DNA from: an uncultured bacterium
GTDB taxonomy: Bacteria; Bacteroidota; Bacteroidia; Bacteroidales; JACABE01
Direction of reading: 5' to 3'
DNA length: 7,272 nucleotides
Assembly: GCA_903911455.1 (NCBI GenBank)
Contig: CAIWDQ010000572.1
Span: 1 to 7,272 of the forward strand
Program-made: the position numbers and the translations under genes
Part shown: in pieces, positions 1 to 6,090 of the stretch
Layout of the letters: each line of letters starts with the position of its first letter
How positions within the stretch are numbered: the stretch's first letter is position 1
Notes under the pieces: generated by a model
The model's database searches: none
What the model was told of the DNA's origin: nothing
Seen by the model: the letters and a program-made list of their open reading frames with translations, nothing else

Positions 1-466
1 AATTAACAATATTAATAACCATATTTTTGATATGAAACTGAGACAGAAGATGGCTATTTTCTTTATCTAAAAACATAGAGAATATAATTAATTCTTTATG
101 TAAAAGACGTGTTTCACAACCACCAATTATTGTTTCTCCAGCTTTTAACTTAATAGTAAAATGATTATCTTTACCATTAGGATCACAACCATCGCAGATT
201 TCTTCATGCCATTTCTCCAAATCCCATGATAACATGATATTATTATTAGTAGTATTAACTACCTTTAATATTACCTGTTCTTGATTTATTCCATTTTTAC
301 TATCAATACAGTCTTCATATTTATAATAAATTTCTACACCATCTTTGCTATTTAATGGTTGCCATACTTTATTTTTATATGGACTTTCAGTTCTTTGAGA
401 ATATGAACTGAAAGAAATTGTAATTAATATAGTCATTAACATGCATAAAAAAACTATTTTCTTCAT
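1..466 (-). CDS. Small exported protein with four conserved cysteines, copy A (stop codon cut by window edge)
   Basis: Reading the minus strand from the ATG at 466 gives 155 codons open to the window edge. The protein begins MKKIVFLCMLMTILITISFS, a typical signal peptide, with likely cleavage near SYS-Q at residues 21-24, so it should be exported to the periplasm or beyond. The mature part is about 130 residues, probably all-beta, and contains SWDLEKW (80-86) and CETR (117-120). Cysteines are at 8 (in the signal peptide), 53, 91, 94 and 117. The last four match the gene at 493-963 in spacing, including a CxxC pair, and could form two disulfides. The paralogue ends ILN-stop; this copy ends IVN followed by a T at base 1, so probably only the last two bases of the stop codon are missing. 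The start lies 26 bp after the paralogue's stop on the same strand, so the two are probably co-transcribed. I do not recognise a named family, and function is unknown. Confidence 0.85.
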   Translation of the reverse strand, partial: MKKIVFLCMLMTILITISFSSYSQRTESPYKNKVWQPLNSKDGVEIYYKYEDCIDSKNGINQEQVILKVVNTTNNNIMLSWDLEKWHEEICDGCDPNGKDNHFTIKLKAGETIIGGCETRLLHKELIIFSMFLDKENSHLLSQFHIKNMVINIVN

Positions 467-492
467 ATGTATTCGTTTTAAATTTATTATTA

Positions 493-963
493 TTAATTAA
501 GTATTGTTGTTGTTATATTTTTAATATTAAACTTAGTTAAAGTTGATGTGTTTTCCATATTTAAGAATTTTGAGAAAATTATTAATTCTCTAAAATCATA
601 TCTGGTTTCACAACTACCAATTTTTGTTTCACTTGCATTTATCATTATTGAAAAATGATTCTCTTTATCAAATGTGTCACATCCTTTACAATTATCATTA
701 TACCATTTTTCTAAATCCCATGAAATCTGTATGTTTTTATCAGTAGTATTTACAAGTTTCAAAACAACTTCTTCCTGATGTATTCCATTTTTTATATCAT
801 GGCATTCTTCATATTTAAAATATATTTGTATCCCATCTTTGTTTGTAAATAATTTCCATTCTTTATTTTTAACAGTAATCGTAGTTGTTTTAGTTGTTAA
901 GCTAAACATACTGCAATATGTAAATAGTATTAAAAATAAAGTAAGAAAGACTGTTTTCTTCAT
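493..963 (-). CDS. Small exported protein with four conserved cysteines, copy B
   Basis: This gene encodes 156 residues starting MKKTVFLTLFLILFTYCSMF, a basic start followed by a hydrophobic stretch: a signal peptide. The TYC at 15-17 is a poor lipobox, so a lipoprotein is possible but not favoured. The mature region aligns without gaps to copy A from about residue 32 to the end, at somewhat more than half identical positions by my hand count. Shared elements include KDG (42-44), VNTT (71-74), SWDLEKW (81-87), CxGCD (92-96), NHF (102-104), GxCETR (117-121) and ELIIFS (126-131). Conserved cysteines are C54, C92, C95 and C118. The pattern suggests a small disulfide-stabilised beta domain facing the periplasm or cell surface. 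That is inference, and no enzymatic motif is visible. It is the upstream gene of the tandem pair and lies 89 bp below the thiamine-binding gene on the same strand. I see no convincing promoter in that gap. Confidence 0.88.
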   Translation of the reverse strand: MKKTVFLTLFLILFTYCSMFSLTTKTTTITVKNKEWKLFTNKDGIQIYFKYEECHDIKNGIHQEEVVLKLVNTTDKNIQISWDLEKWYNDNCKGCDTFDKENHFSIMINASETKIGSCETRYDFRELIIFSKFLNMENTSTLTKFNIKNITTTILN

Positions 964-1052
964 TATTGTATTTTAAAGAGATTTAATGAATATTTATTTC
1001 TATTTTTATTACAAGACAAGATAAAGTGTAAAATGGTTGTATGGATAGCAAA

Positions 1053-1364
1053 TTATTTTTTTACTTCCCCAATTTTATCTTCTATCGATTTGATTTTATG
1101 CTCTAAACAATTTTCTTTATTCTTACGAATATCTATATTAATTGATGTATATATCCTATTACAATCTGCTTCTAGTTCTAAATATGATTGTTTTATTACC
1201 TCCAATGCTTCATCCATTGTTGGAGTTTCAACTATAGTTCCCATTGGAGTGAGTTTATATGTAAAGCCGCTTTTATCAATATATTTAATAATACGGCTTA
1301 CATAATCACTCACACTCTCACCTTTATCGGTAGGAAACATTGCAAACTCTAGTAATACTGACAT
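1053..1364 (-). CDS. MTH1187/YkoF-family thiamine-binding protein
   Basis: The product is 103 residues, the usual length for the small ferredoxin-like alpha/beta proteins of the Thiamine_BP family (MTH1187, yeast Ecm15, YkoF-like, formerly DUF77). Recognisable features are the opening strand VLLEFAMFPTDKGESVSDYV (3-22), the segment YKLTPMGTIVETPTMDEAL (36-54) with the typical PMGT turn, and a final strand and helix with an R-I-Y-T-S-I-N-I-D-I-R strand near 70-80. Family members bind thiamine or related pyrimidines in the cytoplasm; no signal peptide is present here. The ATG at 1364 gives the family's normal N-terminus. A Bacteroidetes-type promoter lies about 27 bp upstream, so the gene is probably transcribed on its own. 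No thiamine transport or synthesis gene is adjacent, and no TPP riboswitch is seen in the short leader. The role in thiamine homeostasis is inferred from the family. Confidence 0.88.
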   Translation of the reverse strand: MSVLLEFAMFPTDKGESVSDYVSRIIKYIDKSGFTYKLTPMGTIVETPTMDEALEVIKQSYLELEADCNRIYTSINIDIRKNKENCLEHKIKSIEDKIGEVKK

Positions 1365-1390
1365 TTTATTATTATTTAGTAAATAGTATG

Positions 1391-1419
1391 CAAATGTAAT
1401 ATAAAAAAATGATAAACAA
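1391..1419 (-). promoter_or_regulatory. Bacteroidetes-type promoter of the thiamine-binding gene
   Basis: On the minus strand TACATTTG (1398-1391) matches the -7 consensus TAnnTTTG exactly. A TTG at 1419-1417 lies 18 bp upstream as the -33 element. Transcription would start near 1385, giving a leader of about 20 nt before the ATG at 1364. The signal lies between the glycosyltransferase stop and this gene, which argues for independent transcription. Confidence 0.6.
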
Positions 1420-1466
1420 GTACTATTTTAACTTTATTTATATACCTCAAATGTCTTAAACAATTA

Positions 1467-3293
1467 TTAATTATTTGTTTCAGTATTATAAATCTCCACT
1501 TTTCCTTCTTTTAATGAATATCCTACTTTGTTAATATTCCATATGTAAGTAATGTATTTATCAGCATTTGGAGGTAGTTTGTAAACAAATGTACCATTAA
1601 TAAAATTATCGTTTTCACCATTCCAAGAACCTTTGAGCCAATTAAGAGCTATAAATTCATATCTGAGTTGTTTTCCTTGTTTATCTAATACAGTTACTAC
1701 AATCCAGCTGTAAAAAGGTACAGTTGTGCTTTCTAATGTTAATTTGTATCCAAAATAAAGAGTTTTCCCTTTTAAGGTGTCTACTTTTCCTTCAGCTAAT
1801 GAGTAAAATTCTTCTTTGGTATTCATAATACTATTTGATTTAATTTCGGAGATTAGAATTTTAGTAGCTTTATACTTTATTTTAAATAAATAGTTCTTTG
1901 TTTCTATACAATAATCTATACTATCATAGCAATCTTTATATATTATTTTATCTTTAAAACTTCCAATTAAGTAATCTGTTAAAAATGCAGGATTGTTATA
2001 ATAGATCTGACTTAAATTGCCACCATTTCTATAATCAAGGTACGACCAACAGAAATGTCGGGAATGATCTCCGCCTATTGTTGGGGGAAATTTTTTTGGG
2101 ATATAATCTTTGCAAACCTTATCATAAAATCTTTGAGGCATCATATCAGATTTATAGCAATTAGTGTAAGTTAAGTTAAGGATGCTGATAAAATGTATGG
2201 GAAAAAATACTAAAAAACTTATAAATACTAAGAATATTTTTTTTTTGAATCTTAAATAAAACTGATCAGTTACAAAAATTACACTCCCGACAAATAATGG
2301 ATAGAAATAAATTCCGAGACGATCTTCAGGGTAATTTACTTTAAGCATTTTGCCTAAGATTACAGTGGCAATTATATTTCCTATCAATAAATAAAAGAAG
2401 AGATTCTTATAATTTGTGATAAATTGAAGTGTTGGTTCTTTCAAAAATAATATTATTAATAATAACCCGATCACACCTATTATTAATAAAGAGATATATG
2501 CAAGTGTATAACTATTGTAATTAGTTAACATTTCGATTAATGTACGAATTGTCACCCTCACAAAACCATCTAATGAGCCTGCATATAAATTCCCATGAGC
2601 TTTCATATCAATAATATATTTTGCTGTAAGGATTAATGGTATTATTCCTAAAAATAAGATCAGATTTATTCTTTTTAGGCTTTCTTTTTTAAATAATTTA
2701 TATTTGAAAATGATATTAATAAAAAGTAATCCAATTAAAATAGCTAAAGTATTGATAAGTGTTAGATTGCAGGAGATGGCCAATATCATAAATAATATAC
2801 TTAAGACATAGTTTTTAAGGGTATCTTTATTTTTAAATATCAACATCAGATACCAGATTGATGCAATCATAAAGGCCATTGACATTCCATAGCCTCTGCA
2901 GAGCGCAAAGAATTCAACAAAATAGTGTGTTGTACATATTGTTATTAAGAACATCCATCGAAATATTTTATTTGAGAGTTCTCCTGAAATCTTGAAAAGA
3001 TACCAGGCAAATATTGGGAATGTTAATAAGTTTGGGGTCCTTAATGCTAAGGATGAAGATCCTAAAAATTTAAAGGAAACCCATGATAATAATGAATTTA
3101 TAAAATGGTTGTTTGCATCCCAATGCGAGTAATAGGGTATATACTTATTTGTGACAACATAGTAAAAGAAGGTAGCAATTTCATCGTGAGCCATGGGCAC
3201 AAAGTAAGCTCTTACCCATAAATAAGCCCATAGTAAAAGAGCCAATCCAAAGTAAGTCCTTTTTTCTGTTAAAACATCCTTATTTAAATTCAT
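1467..3293 (-). CDS. GT-C fold (GT39/ArnT-like) multi-pass glycosyltransferase with C-terminal exported beta domain
   Basis: The protein has 608 residues from the ATG at 3293. An upstream TTG at 3341 also keeps the frame open, but it lies in the -33 element of the probable promoter, so I reject it. After a short cytoplasmic start and a first membrane helix (14-33), the first external loop carries A-H-D-E (35-38), the acidic motif typical of polyprenyl-phosphate-dependent GT-C enzymes, and then HWDANNH (57-63). About ten further hydrophobic segments follow up to about residue 372. LCRGYGMSMAF (131-141) and YPEDRLGIYFYP (321-332) resemble conserved loop motifs of PMT/ArnT relatives. Residues about 375-608 are soluble and should face the periplasm; the last 130 or so look like a beta-sandwich, possibly carbohydrate binding. 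The likely role is transfer of a sugar from a lipid carrier to a surface glycan, lipid or protein. Acceptor and sugar are unknown, and no glycan cluster surrounds it. Confidence 0.8.
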   Translation of the reverse strand: MNLNKDVLTEKRTYFGLALLLWAYLWVRAYFVPMAHDEIATFFYYVVTNKYIPYYSHWDANNHFINSLLSWVSFKFLGSSSLALRTPNLLTFPIFAWYLFKISGELSNKIFRWMFLITICTTHYFVEFFALCRGYGMSMAFMIASIWYLMLIFKNKDTLKNYVLSILFMILAISCNLTLINTLAILIGLLFINIIFKYKLFKKESLKRINLILFLGIIPLILTAKYIIDMKAHGNLYAGSLDGFVRVTIRTLIEMLTNYNSYTLAYISLLIIGVIGLLLIILFLKEPTLQFITNYKNLFFYLLIGNIIATVILGKMLKVNYPEDRLGIYFYPLFVGSVIFVTDQFYLRFKKKIFLVFISFLVFFPIHFISILNLTYTNCYKSDMMPQRFYDKVCKDYIPKKFPPTIGGDHSRHFCWSYLDYRNGGNLSQIYYNNPAFLTDYLIGSFKDKIIYKDCYDSIDYCIETKNYLFKIKYKATKILISEIKSNSIMNTKEEFYSLAEGKVDTLKGKTLYFGYKLTLESTTVPFYSWIVVTVLDKQGKQLRYEFIALNWLKGSWNGENDNFINGTFVYKLPPNADKYITYIWNINKVGYSLKEGKVEIYNTETNN

Positions 3294-3314
3294 TTTGTTA
3301 TTAAGATAGAAATG

Positions 3315-3342
3315 CAAAAGTAGGAAATTAAATTTAATCAAA
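3315..3342 (-). promoter_or_regulatory. Probable promoter of the glycosyltransferase gene
   Basis: TACTTTTG on the minus strand (3322-3315) fits the -7 consensus TAnnTTTG, and TTTG at 3342-3339 could be the -33 box. The gap is 16 bp, slightly shorter than usual. The predicted transcript start near 3309 leaves a leader of about 16 nt to the ATG at 3293. This supports that start and excludes the upstream TTG. Confidence 0.5.
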
Positions 3343-3443
3343 GACTTTATGTTGTTTTTATTGCTAAAACAATTGATTTATGTAACTTCTTTTTTTTTAG
3401 TAATTTTACAACCTCAAACTTAAGTAATAAAAATTATATATTA

Positions 3444-4478
3444 ATGAACGTTAACGGCAAGTATTACCGCACGGTATGGATGGAAGAAGGCAAAGTGATG
3501 ATGATAGAACAGAATCTTTTGCCTTTTAATTTTAAGATATTTACTTCTGATAATTATATAGAAACCTGCATGGCTATCAAAACTATGATAGTTAGAGGTG
3601 CGGGAGCTATTGGAGCTACTGCAGGTTTTGCGATGGCTCAAGCTTTTATTCAATATAATGATAATAAAGATGAGATTCTTAAAGCTAAAGCTGATATTGA
3701 AGCTACCCGCCCTACCGCACGCAATTTGTTTTATGCTACCGAAAGAGTTTTTAATGCCGGATTGATTTCTGTTGAGAACGCTATTAACGAAGCCAATAAG
3801 ATAGCTGATGAAGATGTAGAAGCAGGCAAAAAAATAGGAGAATATGGCGATACTTTGATTAAAGATACCATGAATATCCTTACACATTGCAATGCAGGTT
3901 GGTTAGGATTTGTTGATTACGGTAGCGCTTTGTCAGTTGTTTATGCTGCTCACAATTCCGGGAAGAATGTATTTGTGTATGTTGACGAAACACGTCCGAG
4001 GAGTCAGGGGGCAAGGCTAACGGCCTGGGAATTATATAATGAGAATATTCCACATGTAATAGTTCCTGATAATGCGGGTGCTTTTTTGGCAAGTAAAGGC
4101 AAGATTGACATTATGATAGTTGGTGCCGACAGGATTGCTGCTAATGGCGATGCTGCCAATAAGATAGGGACGTTTGAGAAAGCTATAATTGCCAAAACCT
4201 TTGGTATCCCTTTTTATGTAGCGGCTCCTTTGGCTACTTTTGATATTAATTGTAAGAGTGGTGATGCTATTATTATTGAAGAAAGGGATGAGGATGAAGT
4301 GTTGTATATGACGGGTTTGAATGAAAACAATAAGCTTAGTAAAGTGTTAATATGTAATGAAGGGAGCAAAGCTTTTAATCCTGCTTTTGACGTTACTCCG
4401 GCTTCATATATTACTGGTATTATCACCGAAAATGGTATAATTAATGCAAATGAAAATGATATTAGGAACTTATTCTAA
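3444..4478 (+). CDS. mtnA: S-methyl-5-thioribose-1-phosphate isomerase (eIF-2B alpha-like family)
   Basis: The product is 344 residues, normal for MtnA, which converts methylthioribose-1-phosphate to methylthioribulose-1-phosphate in the salvage of methylthioadenosine in the cytoplasm. The N-terminus RTVW (10-13), then IEQNLLP (21-27), is as expected. RGAGAIGATAGF (51-62) is the substrate loop; many MtnA proteins read RGAPAIG here. The catalytic cysteine is C149 in THCNAGWL (147-154) and the catalytic aspartate is D229 in VGADRIAANGDAANKIGT (226-243). IPFYVAAPLATFD (255-267) and TPASYITGIITENG (318-331) complete the family pattern. The related ribose-1,5-bisphosphate isomerases and 5-deoxyribose-phosphate isomerases share this fold, so the exact substrate is inferred. 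The ATG at 3444 gives the full family N-terminus. It runs divergently from the glycosyltransferase across a 150-bp gap where I found no convincing plus-strand promoter. No other salvage gene (mtnN, mtnK, mtnP) is nearby. The gene looks less AT-rich than its neighbours. Confidence 0.9.
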   Translation: MNVNGKYYRTVWMEEGKVMMIEQNLLPFNFKIFTSDNYIETCMAIKTMIVRGAGAIGATAGFAMAQAFIQYNDNKDEILKAKADIEATRPTARNLFYATERVFNAGLISVENAINEANKIADEDVEAGKKIGEYGDTLIKDTMNILTHCNAGWLGFVDYGSALSVVYAAHNSGKNVFVYVDETRPRSQGARLTAWELYNENIPHVIVPDNAGAFLASKGKIDIMIVGADRIAANGDAANKIGTFEKAIIAKTFGIPFYVAAPLATFDINCKSGDAIIIEERDEDEVLYMTGLNENNKLSKVLICNEGSKAFNPAFDVTPASYITGIITENGIINANENDIRNLF

Positions 4479-4488
4479 CATATTATAT

Positions 4489-4565
4489 CCTGTCAGGTTT
4501 CCCATCCTGACAGGTTTAATAGCTTTTTTTACATCTATACCTGACAGGATGAAAAACCTGTCAGG
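4489..4565. repeat. Four-copy CCTGWCAGG repeat forming two 26-nt hairpins
   Basis: The 9-bp word occurs as CCTGTCAGG at 4489-4497, CCTGACAGG at 4506-4514, CCTGACAGG at 4540-4548 and CCTGTCAGG at 4557-4565. Start-to-start distances are 17, 34 and 17 bp. Copies 1-2 and 3-4 each form a perfect 9-bp stem with an 8-nt loop. The two hairpins are also imperfect inverted copies of one another: the second loop, reverse complemented, matches the first at 6 of 8 bases. The element begins 10 bp after the mtnA stop and runs into the next gene, whose ATG (4549-4551) opens the loop of the second hairpin. It may act as a transcription attenuator or terminator between the genes, or be a dispersed palindromic repeat. 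A T-run at 4524-4530 follows the first hairpin but is not adjacent to the stem. Confidence 0.85.
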
Positions 4566-5274
4566 AAGGATTTTAACTTATACAAAATTAATCAGCATTC
4601 TCTTCTTTATCTTACTCATCAATATCTCCACTCAAAGTCAAACTACTAAAACTCCTTTTACCTTGCAGGAGGGGGATCTATTGTTTCAGAATCTTGATTG
4701 TGGTGACTTTTGTAATGCTGTCGAAAAGGTTACAATTGGGTACAAAGGTGCAAGGTTTTCGCATGTAGCTATAGTTGCGAAGGATTCAACGGGTAATTTG
4801 GTGGTGATTGAAGCGGTTTCCAGAGGTGTTAGTATTATTTCTGTTAAAGATTTTTTTAATAAAAGTCATGATAAAAATAATAATCCTAAAGTAATTGTCG
4901 GGAGGTTGTTGCCGCAGTATCAACATTTAATTCCTAAGGCTATTAAAGAAGCTTATAAATTGCTGGGACATAAGTATGATGATGTTTTTTGCAGTACGAA
5001 TGATAGTTATTATTGTTCTGAGTTGATTTATGAGATTTTTAAGAGGGCTAATAATAGTAAAGAAGTCTTTGAGCTTGTGCCAATGACATTTAAAGATCCT
5101 GATACTAAAGAAACTTTCCCTATCTGGACAAAGTATTTTCAAGATTTAAACAAGCCTATCCCTGAAGGGGAGCCCGGGAATAATCCCGGAGGGATTTCTT
5201 TATCAAAAAAAATCAAGATTGTTTATGCTTACGGCATACCTAATGGCTGGCCGACGAATTTAATTAAATATTAA
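4549..5274 (+). CDS. Exported YiiX/YebB-like permuted NlpC/P60-family cysteine hydrolase
   Basis: From the ATG at 4549 the protein has 241 residues. An in-frame ATG at 4444 would overlap mtnA by 35 bp and place about 35 unrelated residues before the signal peptide, so the later start is preferred. Residues 10-31 (TYTKLISILFFILLINISTQ and on) form a signal peptide ending near QSQ. The domain follows the permuted papain-like order: EGDLLFQ (41-47), catalytic His72 in FSHVAIV (70-76), acidic E88 in VVIEAVSRGV (86-94), and the nucleophile Cys156 in YYCSELIYEIF (154-164). The tail PEGEPGNNPGGIS (205-217) is typical of Bacteroidetes members. Relatives are thought to cleave amide bonds in cell-wall peptides or lipid-linked substrates; the substrate here is unknown. 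Extra cysteines C51, C55 and C148 could form disulfides in the periplasm. The first seven codons come from the hairpin repeat, so the native start may have been altered. Peptidase_C92 (DUF830) is the family I would expect. Confidence 0.85.
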   Translation: MKNLSGRILTYTKLISILFFILLINISTQSQTTKTPFTLQEGDLLFQNLDCGDFCNAVEKVTIGYKGARFSHVAIVAKDSTGNLVVIEAVSRGVSIISVKDFFNKSHDKNNNPKVIVGRLLPQYQHLIPKAIKEAYKLLGHKYDDVFCSTNDSYYCSELIYEIFKRANNSKEVFELVPMTFKDPDTKETFPIWTKYFQDLNKPIPEGEPGNNPGGISLSKKIKIVYAYGIPNGWPTNLIKY

Positions 5275-5316
5275 GTGATAAATAGATGGTTTTTTTATTG
5301 CATTCTTCTTTTAAAT

Positions 5317-5964
5317 TTAATTTCTGTCTTCGTTATGATACAACAAATCTACACCAGTTGTAAAAATCTTAATATTATCAACATCTAAATTATCTTGCAA
5401 ATAAGCATTTATAGACCTTAAGCTTTTTAATCCTGTTAAATGTTTAAGCGTATTTTTGTCCATACCGCACATCAGTTGATGAGCTATATACGAACTTCTC
5501 AAAGTTTCCAGACTTGCTTCAATAATAATATTGCACCCTTTTAATACATTTGTAAAGTAACGTTCAGCTGTTCTTTCATTATATTTCTTATTATCACGCC
5601 CTACAAACATATAAACCTTAGGTTTATTACGCGTTCTATAAATATCAATTAATATGGTTAAAGGCTCTGGAACATGTAAAGTTCGGCTTTCTATTCCTTG
5701 TTTATCAAAAAGTATGATCGTTTTATTTTTAGGATTATAATTTTCAAGTTTCAAGAAGATAACTTCGTTAGGTTTAAGACCCATTAAATACATAAATCCA
5801 AAAATTACTTTAAATTTCATATTTAAAGTGTGTTTAAAAATGATTTCTATTTGAGGATAAGTAAATATAACAGGATATTTAAGCTCATTAAATTTTGGTA
5901 TTTTAAATAGCATTACAATTTTTTTGTTATGCAAACCATTATAAAATTCATCAAACGCATTCAC
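5317..5964 (-). pseudogene. Tyrosine recombinase/integrase C-terminal domain, truncated at its N-terminus by an IS and catalytically degenerate
   Basis: The open frame gives 215 residues from a GTG at 5964, but bases 5962-5964 belong to the tip of the insertion sequence and an in-frame stop lies just inside it, so this start is artificial. ATG at 5913 is the first internal alternative. The remainder aligns by eye with XerC/D-like integrases: end of the core-binding domain (1-12), then YPQIEIIF (36-43), GLKPNEVIFLKL (62-73), VYMFVGRDNKKYNERTAERYF (117-137, broken here as VYMFVG and NKKYNERTAERYF) and SLETLRSSYIAHQL (151-164). Intact enzymes are usually 300-400 residues, so the N-terminal DNA-binding arm is missing. 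The catalytic set is also eroded: box I Arg is K64, the HxxR His is E153 (R156 is kept), the LGH His is L179, and the nucleophile Tyr is kept as Y188. It faces the amidase gene convergently across 42 bp with no clear terminator. It was probably inactive as a recombinase even before the IS inserted. Confidence 0.75.
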
Positions 5965-5975
5965 TAGTGGGTACT
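5962..5975 (+). repeat. Left terminal inverted repeat of the IS
   Basis: CACTAGTGGGTACT matches the reverse complement of the right end at 12 of 14 positions, differing at positions 6 and 11. Its outermost eight bases, CACTAGTG, are themselves a palindrome. It contributes the GTG that now heads the truncated recombinase frame on the minus strand. Confidence 0.85.
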
Positions 5976-5995
5976 AAATAAAAAAATATTTTATC

Positions 5996-6022
5996 ATAAT
6001 CATATTATATATATGTGATTAT
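5996..6022. repeat. Hairpin in the IS leader
   Basis: ATAATCATAT (5996-6005) pairs with ATGTGATTAT (6013-6022) around a 7-nt TATATAT loop, with one G-T wobble. It lies upstream of the transposase promoter and so would form only in transcripts entering from outside. Such a position suits a device that limits transposase expression from neighbouring promoters. That role is inference; the stem is AT-rich and weak. Confidence 0.45.
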
Positions 6023-6044
6023 TGAGATTTAAATAGCGTGACGA

Positions 6045-6075
6045 TTTGAAATGACTCCATAGTTTATTAGCTTTG
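6045..6075 (+). promoter_or_regulatory. Bacteroidetes-type promoter of the transposase
   Basis: TTTG at 6045-6048 and TAGCTTTG at 6068-6075 match the -33 and -7 consensus exactly, with 19 bp between them. The transcript should start near 6081, about 10 nt before the ATG at 6091. This is the best promoter in the window, and it supports 6091 rather than 6144 as the ancestral transposase start. Confidence 0.7.
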
Positions 6076-6090
6076 TAAAAAGTAATAACT

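Noticed and set aside
38..44. CTGAGAC resembling the Thi-box core of a TPP riboswitch
   Set aside because: It is on the plus strand inside a minus-strand coding gene, with no second conserved arm and no downstream gene on that strand.
1033..1305. Plus-strand open frame of 90 codons
   Set aside because: It lies antisense over the clearly recognisable thiamine-binding gene, and its translation is hydrophobic without family features.
3294..3341. TTG start adding 16 residues to the glycosyltransferase
   Set aside because: It overlaps the probable -33 promoter box, the ATG at 3293 sits just downstream of the predicted transcript start, and the extra residues precede a normal N-terminus.
3401..3408. 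TAATTTTA as a -7 box for mtnA
   Set aside because: The final G is missing and the nearest upstream TTG is about 25 bp away, too far for a good -33 element.
3441..4426. Several minus-strand open frames of 63-148 codons under mtnA
   Set aside because: All are antisense to a full-length, well-conserved mtnA and show no domain of their own.
4444..4548. Upstream ATG for the hydrolase, overlapping the end of mtnA
   Set aside because: The added residues are encoded by the mtnA end and the hairpin repeat and would bury the signal peptide; 4549 places it at the N-terminus.
4927..5142. Minus-strand open frame of 71 codons inside the hydrolase gene
   Set aside because: It is a shadow of the coding frame that carries the catalytic cysteine motif.
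5174..5189. GC-rich hairpin CCGGGA-ATAA-TCCCGG
   Set aside because: It lies inside the hydrolase gene and encodes the conserved EPGNNPGG tail motif, with no T-run following, so it is not a terminator.
5275..5316. Possible terminator between the convergent hydrolase and recombinase genes
   Set aside because: There is a T-run but no stem long enough to support a terminator call.
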